64,000 nt of DNA from NCBI RefSeq assembly GCF_003234795.2, contig NZ_CP126268.1, forward strand, positions 992,001 through 1,056,000, given 5' to 3'. How positions within the stretch are numbered: position 1 is the stretch's first letter; each line of letters opens with the position of its first letter. Under the pieces are notes generated by a model that did not search any database, had not been told where the DNA came from, and was given only the letters and a program-made list of their open reading frames with translations. This stretch comes from Curtobacterium sp. MCLR17_032 (GTDB lineage Bacteria > Actinomycetota > Actinomycetes > Actinomycetales > Microbacteriaceae). The position numbers and the translations under genes are program-made. Shown one piece after another: positions 37,442 through 45,561 of this stretch.

Positions 37442-39063
37442 GCGCCCCGGAGGTCGCCGTGGCCACGCCCGCGCCCACGCCCGCCAGCACGCCCGTGCCC
37501 GCGCCCACGACGGACAGCGGCGGCGCCACGGTCCGGATCCCACGGCTCGTCGCGCACCGCGGTGCCCCGCGGGTCCGGCGGGAGAACACCCTGCCGGCCA
37601 TCGCGGTCGCCGAGGCGCTCGGCGCGGACACCATCGAGGTCGACGTCCGACGCACCGCGGACGGCGTCGCGGTCCTGCTCCACGACGAGACCCTCGGTCG
37701 GATGTGGGGCGACGCCCGACCGGTGTCCGAGGTCCGCTGGTGCGACGTCGCCCGGCTCGGCAACGGCCTGGACCGGATCCCGCGCCTGGACGCCGCGCTC
37801 GAACGACTCGACGGCTGCGGCGCCACCCTGCTCGTGGACCTGACGGACGCGGCCGACGCGGTCGTCGCCGCACGCACCGTCGCCGGCGCCACCGGGACCA
37901 CCAGCGTCGCGTGGTGCGGGGCGCCCGCGGCGATGGCGGCCGTCCGGACGGAGTTGCCGGACGCCGACGTCTGGCTCGCCTGGCAGTCGCTCGAGCCGCC
38001 GACGGCCACCGACCTGCTCGAACTGACGCCCTCGACGCTCAACCTGGACGTCGCGTTCCTCACCCCGCGCACCGTCACGGCCTCGCACGCGCTCGGGCTG
38101 CGCGTCGCCGTCTGGACCGTGGACGACGTCGAACCCGCGCTCTGGGCGGCACGCCTCGGTGTCGACTCGATCACGACGAACGACGTCGCCGGGGTCCAGG
38201 CCGCCCTCGCCGCCGCCGAACGGGACGGCTGGCCCGAGCGGGACCGTGAACCCACCGAGACCGAGGTCGCCTCGCGCGCTCAGGCTCTCGCCCACCGCAT
38301 CGCCCACGAGGTGATCGCGTTCACCCGCGAGCACCCCGTCAGCGAGGTCACCACCAAGGCCGACCCGGCCGACCTCGTCACCGACGTGGACCGGCTCGTC
38401 GAACAGCACGTCCGCTCCCGGGTGCGGACGGTCTTCCCGACGCACGGCTTCACCGGTGAGGAGTACGGCGACGCACCGGGCGACCGGCACCGCTGGTACC
38501 TCGACCCCGTCGACGGCACGACGAACCTGGTCAACGGGGTGCCCTGGACGTCGATGTCGCTGTGCCTCACCCGCGGCGGGCGTCCGCTGGTCGGAGTGGT
38601 CGCCGACCCCTGGCGAGGCGAGGTGTTCGAAGCCCGACGCGGCCGCGGGGCCACCGTCCGCGACCGCGCACTGCGACTCGACGACGTCCCCCGGGCGCTC
38701 GCCGGAGCCGTCGTGGGGACCGAGCTCGACGGACACCGGCCGTGGCCCGGGTTCGGCACGTTCCTCGACGCCCTGGCCGATCGCTCGTGCACGCTGCGGG
38801 TCCAGGGGTCCGGCACGCTCACCATCGCGCAGGTCGCCGCCGGTCGGGGGATCGGCGGATGCGTCTCCGCCTTCAACCCGATCGACCACGGTGCCGCGGT
38901 GCTGCTCGTGCACGAGGCCGGCGGGGTCGTGCTGACCCTCGACGGGCCGGTGCAGGACTTCCCGCCGGTCGGCGCACCGTTCCTGGTCGCGCACCCGGGG
39001 GCGGCGGACGAGCTGTTCCAGGTGTGGACCGCGGCGGTCACCGGGGGCGGGCCGGCGTCCTGA
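37438..39063 (+). CDS. Glycerophosphodiester phosphodiesterase / inositol monophosphatase fusion
   Basis: The 541-residue protein joins two enzymes. Residues about 33-260 form a GDPD barrel: VAHRGAPRVRRENTLPA (H40, R41, E49), EVDVRRTADG (E67, D69), H82, and VAVWTVDD. Its expected Glu-x-Lys strand reads LLVDLTD, with Asp134 in place of Glu and no Lys. Residues about 280-535 form an inositol monophosphatase: GEEYG (E344, E345), DPVDGTTN (D359, D362), and NPIDHGAA with D486, all metal ligands kept. GDPD cleaves glycerophosphodiesters to an alcohol and a phosphomonoester; the phosphatase would then release inorganic phosphate. ATGA overlap places it last in the importer operon, so the two activities probably act in series on the imported compound. 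Glycerophosphoinositol is the natural candidate, as inference only. Confidence 0.85.
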   Translation: MSAPEVAVATPAPTPASTPVPAPTTDSGGATVRIPRLVAHRGAPRVRRENTLPAIAVAEALGADTIEVDVRRTADGVAVLLHDETLGRMWGDARPVSEVRWCDVARLGNGLDRIPRLDAALERLDGCGATLLVDLTDAADAVVAARTVAGATGTTSVAWCGAPAAMAAVRTELPDADVWLAWQSLEPPTATDLLELTPSTLNLDVAFLTPRTVTASHALGLRVAVWTVDDVEPALWAARLGVDSITTNDVAGVQAALAAAERDGWPERDREPTETEVASRAQALAHRIAHEVIAFTREHPVSEVTTKADPADLVTDVDRLVEQHVRSRVRTVFPTHGFTGEEYGDAPGDRHRWYLDPVDGTTNLVNGVPWTSMSLCLTRGGRPLVGVVADPWRGEVFEARRGRGATVRDRALRLDDVPRALAGAVVGTELDGHRPWPGFGTFLDALADRSCTLRVQGSGTLTIAQVAAGRGIGGCVSAFNPIDHGAAVLLVHEAGGVVLTLDGPVQDFPPVGAPFLVAHPGAADELFQVWTAAVTGGGPAS

Positions 39064-39071
39064 CGGGGGAC

Positions 39072-39093
39072 GGGCCTCCTAGCCGGGAGGCCC
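39072..39093 (+). terminator. Inside-out member of the GGGAGGC palindrome family
   Basis: GGGCCTCC, a 6-nt loop and GGAGGCCC follow the fusion gene by about 10 bp. The arm order is reversed relative to other family members. Confidence 0.55.
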
Positions 39094-39187
39094 ACGGCGG
39101 CTTCTGAGCGCACGCACAGTCAGTCTCGGCCACCGGTGCCTACCGTGGGCGGCAGCGGGCACGGTGCCCGCGACGAAGGAGCACACC

Positions 39188-39955
39188 ATGGGATTCCTCG
39201 ACCGTCTGCTCGGCCGCGAGGAGCGTCCGGAGCAGCCCCGCAACGGGACCGGTGGGGCACCGCAGCCGGGGTACCAGTACGGGCAGCAGTCGTACCAGCA
39301 GGCGACGGCGGCACCGGCCGCGCCGTACGGTGCTCCCGCGCAGCCCGGCCAGCAGGCCGGGGCCGAGGACCAGCGCGCCGTCGAGCGGTACCGCTACCTG
39401 CTCCGGACCGCGCCGCCCGAGCGGATCGAGGAGGTGCACGCCGAGGCGTTCGCCACCCTGACGCCCGAGCAGCGTCGGATGGTCTACGACGAGTTCACCC
39501 GCTCCGCCCCGGCCGGCGAAGCCCCGCGTGGCGACGACCCGCGGTCGCTCGCCCAGAGCGCGACCCGGTCCGAGCTCCGGCAGCCCGGGTACATGGAGCG
39601 CTCGCTCGGTGGTCTCGGTGGCGGTGGCGGTGGCTTCGGCGGTCGGCAGGGGCCCGGGTTCGGGAGCATGCTCGGTGCCTCGCTGCTCGGCACCGTCGGC
39701 GGCTACGTGATCGGCTCCGCCCTGATGAGCGCCTTCCTGCCGGACCCCGGGTCGTTCGACGGTGGAACCGATGCGAGTGGTGCGGATGACGGTGGATCGG
39801 GGGACACTGGGAACGGATCCGGCGACGGCGGCGTGGCCGACGGTGGCGGGTACGACAACGCCTCGTGGGGCGACGGTGGTTCCGACTTCGGCGGCATGTC
39901 CGACGGCGGGTTCGACCAGGGCTCCAGCGACTTCGGCGGTGGCTTCGACGTCTGA
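39188..39955 (+). CDS. Gly-rich hypothetical protein
   Basis: The 255-residue protein starts at an ATG with an AAGGAG site. A Gln/Pro/Gly/Tyr-rich segment (PQPGYQYGQQSYQQ) precedes a charged helical domain (AEDQRAVERYRYLLRTAPPERIEEVHAEAFATLTPEQRRMVYDEF). Then come a Gly-rich tract (GGLGGGGGGFGG), one hydrophobic stretch (MLGASLLGTVGGYVIGSALMSAFL) and a Gly/Asp-rich acidic tail. The structured helical part resembles a domain found in many actinobacterial proteins of unknown role. It may be a membrane-associated protein. Confidence 0.7.
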   Translation: MGFLDRLLGREERPEQPRNGTGGAPQPGYQYGQQSYQQATAAPAAPYGAPAQPGQQAGAEDQRAVERYRYLLRTAPPERIEEVHAEAFATLTPEQRRMVYDEFTRSAPAGEAPRGDDPRSLAQSATRSELRQPGYMERSLGGLGGGGGGFGGRQGPGFGSMLGASLLGTVGGYVIGSALMSAFLPDPGSFDGGTDASGADDGGSGDTGNGSGDGGVADGGGYDNASWGDGGSDFGGMSDGGFDQGSSDFGGGFDV

Positions 39956-40045
39956 GTGACGTCCGTCGCTCCCGCCGACCCCGGTCGATCGGTGCACGTG
40001 TCCGGTCGACCCCCCGAGGGACGCAGCCGGTCACGAAGGAGCGAC

Positions 40046-41118
40046 ATGGCCATCATCGAGGCCTCCGGCCTCACCAAGACGTACCGTTCGAAGTCGGGGC
40101 CCGTGCACGCACTGGCGGGTCTCGACCTCGTGGTGCCCGAGGGCACCGTCACCGCGCTGCTCGGCCCGAACGGCGCCGGCAAGACCACGACCGTGAAGGT
40201 CCTCACCACCCTCGTCGAACCGGACGCCGGGTCCGCGACGGTCGCCGGCATGGACGTCGTCCGCGACCCGCAGGGCACCCGACGAGCGATCGGCGTCTCC
40301 GGGCAGTACGCCGCCGTCGACGAGAACCTCACCGGGTTCGAGAACCTCGAGATGATCGGGCGGCTGTACCACCTGGGTCGACGGGCCGCCCGCGACCGGG
40401 CGCGCGAACTCATCGACGTGTTCGGGCTCTCCGAGGCCGGCGACCGCCCCGTCAAGGGGTTCTCCGGCGGCATGCGACGACGCATCGACCTCGCCGGAGC
40501 GCTCGTGATGAACCCGCGCGTGCTGTTCCTCGACGAACCGACGACCGGCCTCGACCCACGGAGCCGCCTGGCGCTCTGGGGCATCATCGAGGACCTCGTC
40601 GCCCGCGGGGCCACGGTGCTCCTCACCACGCAGTACCTCGAGGAGGCCGACCAGCTCGCCGACGACATCGCCGTCATCGACGACGGACGGGTCATCGCCG
40701 AGGGCACATCCGACGAGCTCAAGGCGCAGGTCGGCGGCCACCGGGTCGTCGTCACCCTGGTCGACGCGGCCGACGGGGACACCGCCACCACCGTCCTCCG
40801 GCGTCACGGCACCGGGGACGTCGAGACGAGCGGCGACGGACGCACCCGGGCGGTCGCCGTCGACGCCGGACCCGCGGCACTGCAGCGGGTCCTCGCCGAC
40901 CTCGGCACCGCGGGCGTCGCACTCCACGACGCCGGGATGCGGCGGCCGACCCTCGACGACGTGTTCCTCCGCCTCACCGGGCACGCCGCGACGGACGACG
41001 CCGGCGGGGACGGTGGGGACGGCGGCGGGGACGGCCGCCGGGGTGGAGGCGGGGACGGGACGGGCGCGGGCGGACCGTCGGGCGCGGGGGGCCTCCCCGG
41101 CAGGAGCTGGTCCGATGA
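40046..41118 (+). CDS. Daunorubicin-resistance-type (DrrA) ABC ATPase, frame shifted near 3' end
   Basis: The ATPase has Walker A GPNGAGKTT at 40-48, signature FSGGMRRRIDLAGAL, Walker B VLFLDEPTTGLDP and the LLTTQYLEEAD switch, typical of DrrA exporters, with the C-terminal domain ending RPTLDDVFLRLTGH. After that comes an Asp/Gly-rich tail. In the phase set by the ATG there is no stop at the permease start; the frame stays open for another 3.3 kb. A shift of -1 (one missing base, for example in the six-G run at 41086-41091) would end the protein at the TGA at 41116-41118, in the ATGA overlap with the permease. I give that end. A sequencing or assembly error or a real tail frameshift are both possible. 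Confidence 0.8.
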
Positions 41119-41981
41119 CCGTCACCAGCACGACGACCGGCACCGACGGCGCACTCGGCCGGCAGCTGCCCGTCGTCGTCACCGCACCGCTCGCGGTCTG
41201 GTTCGAGGACGGCTGGACCGTCACGAAGCGGAACCTCGTCAAGATCAAGCGGTCGCCGGACCTGCTCGTCTTCGCCGTCCTGCAGCCGATCATGTTCGTC
41301 CTGCTGTTCAGCCAGGTCTACGGCGGCGCGATCAGCGTGCAGGGCACCGACTACACGCAGTTCCTGATGGCGGGGATCTTCGCGCAGACCGTCGTCTTCG
41401 GGGCCACGTTCTCCGGGTCGGCGATGGCGCAGGACCTCAAGGAGGGGCTCATCGACCGGTTCCGGACCCTGCCGATGTCGGCGTCGGCGGTCCTGGTCGG
41501 GCGGACGAACTCCGACCTCGTGCTCAACGGCATCTCGATGGTGATCATGATGGCCACCGGTCTCGCCGTCGGTTGGCGTGTGAACTCGTCACCGGTCGAG
41601 TTCGTCGGCGGGATCGCGCTGCTCCTGCTGTTCAGCTACGCGTTCAGCTGGGTGATGGCGCTGCTCGGCATGAGCGTCAAGACACCCGAGGTGATCAACA
41701 ACGCCTCGTTCATGATCCTGTTCCCGCTGACGTTCATCTCGAACGCCTTCGTGCCCAGCGAGACCATGCCCCTCGTGCTCCGGGTGTTCGCGGAGTGGAA
41801 CCCGGTGTCCTCGCTCGTGCAGGCCGCGCGGGAGTTGTTCGGCAACGCCGGGTCGGCGCCGGTGCCGGACATCTGGACCATGCAGCACCCGATCACCACC
41901 GTGCTGATCGGGATCGCGGTGATGCTCGCGGTGTTCGTGCCCTGGGCGGTCAACAAGTACACGCGGATCAGCAGCAAGTAG
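41115..41981 (+). CDS. ABC-2 type permease, DrrB-like
   Basis: The 288-residue permease has the DrrB pattern: a cytoplasmic helix (WTVTKRNLVKIKRSPDLLVFAVLQPIMFVLLFSQVYGGAI), about six membrane helices, and NASFMILFPLTFISNAFVPSETMPLVLRVFAEWNPVSSLVQAARELFGN near the end. With the preceding ATPase it should form an exporter for a hydrophobic compound. The ATG lies at the normal ATGA junction position. Confidence 0.88.
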   Translation: MTVTSTTTGTDGALGRQLPVVVTAPLAVWFEDGWTVTKRNLVKIKRSPDLLVFAVLQPIMFVLLFSQVYGGAISVQGTDYTQFLMAGIFAQTVVFGATFSGSAMAQDLKEGLIDRFRTLPMSASAVLVGRTNSDLVLNGISMVIMMATGLAVGWRVNSSPVEFVGGIALLLLFSYAFSWVMALLGMSVKTPEVINNASFMILFPLTFISNAFVPSETMPLVLRVFAEWNPVSSLVQAARELFGNAGSAPVPDIWTMQHPITTVLIGIAVMLAVFVPWAVNKYTRISSK

Positions 41982-42050
41982 GAGCTGGCTGCTGGCTGCG
42001 GGTGCTGGTGCTGGTGGTGGTGCTGCTGCTGGTGCTTGTGATGTTGGGCC
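41982..42050. repeat. GGTGCT-type microsatellite
   Basis: Imperfect GCTGGT/GGTGCT repeats fill the gap between the exporter and the convergent acyl-CoA ligase. Similar tracts occur at 43806-43830 and within treY at about 53034-53070. Confidence 0.7.
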
Positions 42051-42064
42051 GGGCGGCCGGGCGG

Positions 42065-43750
42065 CTAGCGGTGCAGGATCGCGTCGCGCACCTTGCGGCG
42101 CAGGACCTTGCCGATCATCGACCGGGGCAGGTCCTCGACCACCACCACCCGACGCGGCACCTTGTACGCGGCCAGGTGGTCGCGGGACCACGCCCGGAGC
42201 GCCTCCGCGTCGAACGTCGCCGGGTCTGTCGGGATCACGGCGGCGACGACCTGCTCGTTGCCGCTCTGCACGATGCCGACGACCGCGACCTCCTTGACGC
42301 TCGGGTGCTTGAGGAGCGTGTCCTCCACCTCGGACGGCGCCACGTTGAAGCCACCCGTGATGATGAGCTCCTTGAGCCGGTCGACGATCCGCACGAAGCC
42401 GTCCGCGTCGATCGCCACGATGTCGCCGGTGCGGAACCAGCCGTCCGAGGTGAAGACCTCGTCGGTGGCCTCGGCCTTGCCCCAGTACCCGCCGAAGACC
42501 TGCGGGCCGCGGACCTGCAGCTCGCCGGACTCGTCCGTGCCCAGCACCCGCGACTCGTCGTCCGGGTCCACCACACGGCACTCGGTCGACGGCAGCGGCA
42601 GGCCGATCGCACCCAGACGTCGGGCGTCCGACACCGGGTTCGCCATCAGCACGGGGGAGCACTCGGACAGGCCGTAGCCCTCCACCAGGAAGCCGCCGGT
42701 GCGCGCCTCCCACGGCTCGATGACGTCCTGCGACAGCGGCATCGCGCCCGAGATGCCGATGTCGATGCCCGCCAGCGAGACCTTCGTCGAGTCGGCGGCG
42801 TGCTGCAGCCGGGCGTAGATGGGCGGCACCGCCGGCAGGAACGTCGGCGGACGCTTCTTGATCGCCTTGAGGACCAACGCGGGGTCGAACGCCGGGAACA
42901 GGACGAGCCTCCCGGCGATGCTCATCGCGAAGGTGAGGCACAGCGTCAACCCGTACGCGTGGAACATCGGCAGCACCGCGTGCACGACGCTGCCGTCACC
43001 CGCGCTGATCTGCGGTATCCAGGCACGCGCCTGCGCGGCGTTCGCCAGCAGGTTCCGGTGCGTCAGGACGGCGCCCTTCGGGGTGCCGGTCGTGCCGGAG
43101 GTGTACTGGATGAGCGCGACGTCGTCCGTCTCCGGGCGCGGGTGCCGCTTCGACAGCTTCCGGGTCGACACCAGGTCGTCCCAGCGGGTCGTGCCGGACA
43201 CCGAGGTCGTCAGCTTCGCCCGCGACTCGCGGGCCTTCGCCACCGGCAGCGACAGCGCCAGACGGGTGGTCCGGGGCATCGCGCGCGTGAGGTCCACCGA
43301 CACGATCGCGCGGAGGGCGACGTCCGCCGGGAAGTCCTGCAGTGTCGCGACCGACTTGTCCCACGCGATCGCGACCGTCGCACCGTGGTCCTCGAACTGG
43401 TGGCGCAGCTCACGCGGCGTGTAGAGCGGGTTGTGCTCGACGACGATGCCGCCGAGGCGGAGGACCGCGTAGAACGCCACCACGTGCTGCGGGCAGTTCG
43501 GCAGGACCAGCGCCACCCGGTCGCCCTTCGTCACGCCGAGCTTCCGCAGGCCGTTGGCTGCGCGGGCGATCTGGTCCTCGAGCTCGGCGTACGTGGTCTC
43601 GCGCGTGAAGAACTCGAGCGCCACCGCCTTCGGGAAGCGCCGGGCGGACTGCTCGACCAGGTCCGGGAGGGACCCCGTCATCGGTTCGATGTCGTGCGGC
43701 ACCCCTGGCGCGTAGGAGGCAAGCCAGGGACGAGGCGTGTCGGTGCTCAC
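42065..43750 (-). CDS. Long-chain fatty acid-CoA ligase family protein
   Basis: The 561-residue AMP-forming acyl-CoA synthetase has the ATP-binding YTSGTTGTPKGAVLTH, then VEGYGLSECSP, WFRTGDIVAIDADGFVRIVDRLKELIITGGFNVAPSEVE, and a C-terminal PRSMIGKVLRRKVR catalytic lysine. It activates a fatty or aryl acid with ATP and CoA; no signal peptide is present. I chose the GTG at 43750 because TAGGTT lies 7 nt upstream, a leaderless start. A 15-G homopolymer lies immediately upstream of the probable -35. Confidence 0.9.
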   Translation of the reverse strand: MSTDTPRPWLASYAPGVPHDIEPMTGSLPDLVEQSARRFPKAVALEFFTRETTYAELEDQIARAANGLRKLGVTKGDRVALVLPNCPQHVVAFYAVLRLGGIVVEHNPLYTPRELRHQFEDHGATVAIAWDKSVATLQDFPADVALRAIVSVDLTRAMPRTTRLALSLPVAKARESRAKLTTSVSGTTRWDDLVSTRKLSKRHPRPETDDVALIQYTSGTTGTPKGAVLTHRNLLANAAQARAWIPQISAGDGSVVHAVLPMFHAYGLTLCLTFAMSIAGRLVLFPAFDPALVLKAIKKRPPTFLPAVPPIYARLQHAADSTKVSLAGIDIGISGAMPLSQDVIEPWEARTGGFLVEGYGLSECSPVLMANPVSDARRLGAIGLPLPSTECRVVDPDDESRVLGTDESGELQVRGPQVFGGYWGKAEATDEVFTSDGWFRTGDIVAIDADGFVRIVDRLKELIITGGFNVAPSEVEDTLLKHPSVKEVAVVGIVQSGNEQVVAAVIPTDPATFDAEALRAWSRDHLAAYKVPRRVVVVEDLPRSMIGKVLRRKVRDAILHR

Positions 43751-43757
43751 GTGGTCC

Positions 43758-43763
43758 AACCTA
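43758..43763 (-). promoter_or_regulatory. -10 box of leaderless acyl-CoA ligase promoter
   Basis: On the minus strand TAGGTT lies 7 nt before the GTG; a TGACAA -35 candidate lies 18 bp farther upstream, next to the poly-C tract. Confidence 0.55.
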
Positions 43764-43787
43764 GCGGGCGGATCCGAGGGGTTGTCA

Positions 43788-43802
43788 GGGGGGGGGGGGG
43801 GG
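43788..43802. repeat. Homopolymer of 15 G
   Basis: Fifteen G in a row between the divergent acyl-CoA ligase and DUF2236 genes. On the minus strand it is a C tract abutting the -35 candidate. Confidence 0.9.
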
Positions 43803-43914
43803 ACTGGGTGCTGGTGCTGGTGCTGGGTGCCGGTGCGCGGGTGGTGCGTGCGTCGGGCGCGGTTTCCGGAGTGCGGCCGGGCGCGCTGTCAGGGGACCGA
43901 CGGAGCATGAGGCC

Positions 43915-44901
43915 ATGTCGTTCGTCACCGATGCGTTCCGCACCCGTCTCCAGGCCACCTTCACCGGGAGCACCCAGGGCAGCCCGGAGTGGGTGGACGC
44001 GCTCGAGCAGGGCACCGACGCCGGCTTCTTCGGCCCCGGCTCCGCCACCTGGTCCGTGCACGGCGGCAACCAGACCATCGTCGCCGGTGTCCGCGCCCTC
44101 CTCGTCCAGGCCCTGCACCCCGGGGCGCTCGCCGGGGTCGCCGACCACTCGCGGTACAAGGAGGACCCGTTCGGACGCCTCGCGGGCACCATCCGCTGGA
44201 TCTACACCGTCACCCACGGCGACACCGCGACCGCGACCTCCGGCAGCGAGTGGGTGCTGCGGCTCCACGAACGTGTGCGCGGTCAGTACGTGGACGGCCA
44301 CGGCACCGGACGGCCCTACACCGCCAACGACCCCGACCTGGCGCGCTGGGTGCACCTCGCGTTCACAGACGCGTTCCTCCGCACCGCCCAGCGTTGGGGG
44401 GAGCCGATCCCCGGTGGCGCCGACGCCTACGTCCGCGAGTGGGCGATCGCCGGCCGCCTGATGCACGTGCACGACGCCCCGGAGACCGAGGCCGAGCTCC
44501 GCGCGCAGATGGACGGCTACCTCGACCGCGGCGAACTCGCGGTGACGCCCCGGACCCGGGAGGTCCTGCGCTTCATCAAGAACCCGCCCCTCGCTGCGAT
44601 GCTCCGACCCGGGTACCGCGCGCTCTACCAGGGCGCCGTGTCGACCCTCGACTCGAGGCACCGGGCGCTGCTCGGCATCCGAGCGCCGATGCTCGGCCCG
44701 ATCGAGCTGCCCGTGGACCGCGCGACCGGGTTGGTCCTCGACGGCATCACCGGGGTGCTCGGCAGTCAGTCGGGCAGCGAGCGTGCGGCGTTGCGGCGGA
44801 TCGAGCGGCTCGAGCGTGAGGCCGCCGAGGCGCGCGCGGCGGGTGCGGTCGGAGCGGACGACGGCGCGGGCGCTGCGGAGCGGGGTCTCGGCGCGGTCTG
44901 A
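43915..44901 (+). CDS. DUF2236 oxygenase (MpaB/rubber-oxygenase domain)
   Basis: The 328-residue protein matches the oxygenase MpaB/DUF2236 family, which includes latex-clearing protein and is thought to bind b-type haem. Visible signatures are SATWSVHGGNQTIVAGVRALLVQALHPGALAGVADHSRYKEDPFGRL, the conserved histidine in ALHPGA, and the WVHLAFTDAFL region. Substrates in this family are diverse and mostly unknown. The C-terminal end is Ala/Glu-rich. A GAGG site precedes the ATG. It is divergent from the acyl-CoA ligase, so a joint lipid role is possible but unproven. Confidence 0.85.
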   Translation: MSFVTDAFRTRLQATFTGSTQGSPEWVDALEQGTDAGFFGPGSATWSVHGGNQTIVAGVRALLVQALHPGALAGVADHSRYKEDPFGRLAGTIRWIYTVTHGDTATATSGSEWVLRLHERVRGQYVDGHGTGRPYTANDPDLARWVHLAFTDAFLRTAQRWGEPIPGGADAYVREWAIAGRLMHVHDAPETEAELRAQMDGYLDRGELAVTPRTREVLRFIKNPPLAAMLRPGYRALYQGAVSTLDSRHRALLGIRAPMLGPIELPVDRATGLVLDGITGVLGSQSGSERAALRRIERLEREAAEARAAGAVGADDGAGAAERGLGAV

Positions 44902-44970
44902 GGCACACTGCGTCGGCGCGCGCTGTCCGACGTGCGACGCGCGCGCGTGCGGCTGCTGCGCTGACGCTGC

Positions 44971-45000
44971 GCAGGCGCAGGCGCAGGCGCAGGCGCAGGC
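44971..45000 (+). repeat. Hexanucleotide repeat (GCAGGC)5
   Basis: Five exact GCAGGC copies lie in the non-coding stretch after DUF2236. Confidence 0.95.
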
Positions 45001-45058
45001 GCGGCGCTGCGCTGCGCTGGCGCTCGACCGGCCGCCGTCATCTCGCATCGCCGAGCGC

Positions 45059-45113
45059 GAGCGGGCGAATTCGTCCCCGGTCTCCGTCGTCGCCCCGGGC
45101 ATTCCGCCCGCTC
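45059..45113 (+). repeat. 55-bp dyad element 1
   Basis: GAGCGGGCGAAT, a 30-bp core, then ATTCCGCCCGCTC. First of four units in a 660-bp gene-free stretch (44902-45561) that otherwise holds only the hexamer repeat and a terminator. Confidence 0.85.
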
Positions 45114-45168
45114 ACGCCGCAACTCAGTCCCGATCCGTCCGACTCCGACCCGACATCCCCGCTGCGTC

Positions 45169-45223
45169 GAGCGGGCGGATCTGACCGGTCCCACGCCCGG
45201 GCACCGCGGTGTTCCGCCCGCTG
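45169..45223 (+). repeat. 55-bp dyad element 2
   Basis: GAGCGGGCGGAT, a 30-bp core unlike element 1, then GTTCCGCCCGCTG. The spacer from element 1 is 55 bp. Confidence 0.85.
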
Positions 45224-45281
45224 GACCCCTGACCGGTCAGCAACGCGATCGTTCGAGGACCCCGCCGAAGCCCTCGTCAGC

Positions 45282-45336
45282 GAGCGGGCGGAAACGAGCG
45301 AGTTCCGGCGCGCTCAGCCTGGTGTTCCGCCCGCTC
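45282..45336 (+). repeat. 55-bp dyad element 3
   Basis: GAGCGGGCGGAA, a 30-bp core ending CAGCCTGGT, then GTTCCGCCCGCTC. The spacer from element 2 is 58 bp. Confidence 0.85.
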
Positions 45337-45403
45337 GCCTTCAGCGGGGCCGCGGTGCGAGGGACGGCGGCCGGTCGACGCTTGCCGCGCCGCTCTCGTC
45401 AGC

Positions 45404-45458
45404 GAGCGGGCGAATGCGTGGCCGTCTGCGCCGAGGGACCGGGGGATTCCGCCCGCTC
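45404..45458 (+). repeat. 55-bp dyad element 4
   Basis: GAGCGGGCGAAT, a 30-bp core, then ATTCCGCCCGCTC. The spacer from element 3 is 67 bp; elements 3 and 4 are both preceded by CTCGTCAGC. Confidence 0.85.
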
Positions 45459-45508
45459 GCCGAGCGTGGCACTCGCGGCTCGCTGCGGGGAGCCAGCGGG
45501 GGACATGA

Positions 45509-45552
45509 CGGACGGGAGGCGCGGAGCCAGCTGGCACCGCGCCTCCCGTCCG
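45509..45552 (-). terminator. Terminator palindrome, GACGGGAGGC family
   Basis: Arms CGGACGGGAGGCGCGG and complement, with a central GCCAGCTGGC, lie 10 bp past the stop of the leftward aldo/keto reductase gene. Confidence 0.8.
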
Positions 45553-45561
45553 GATGGTGCG

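Noticed and set aside
41119..44461. Continuation of the DrrA frame as one giant protein of about 1470 residues
   Set aside because: Past 41118 it runs out of phase through the permease and antisense to the acyl-CoA ligase; the composition is shadow-like.
45059..45458. CRISPR array
   Set aside because: The repeats are inverted dyads with short conserved arms; the intervening cores and spacers alternate 30 and 55-67 bp, there is no 24-40 bp direct repeat, and no cas gene is present.
45059..45458. Integron attC array
   Set aside because: No integrase and no cassette genes between units; arms lack the attC core site GTTRRRY in the expected place.
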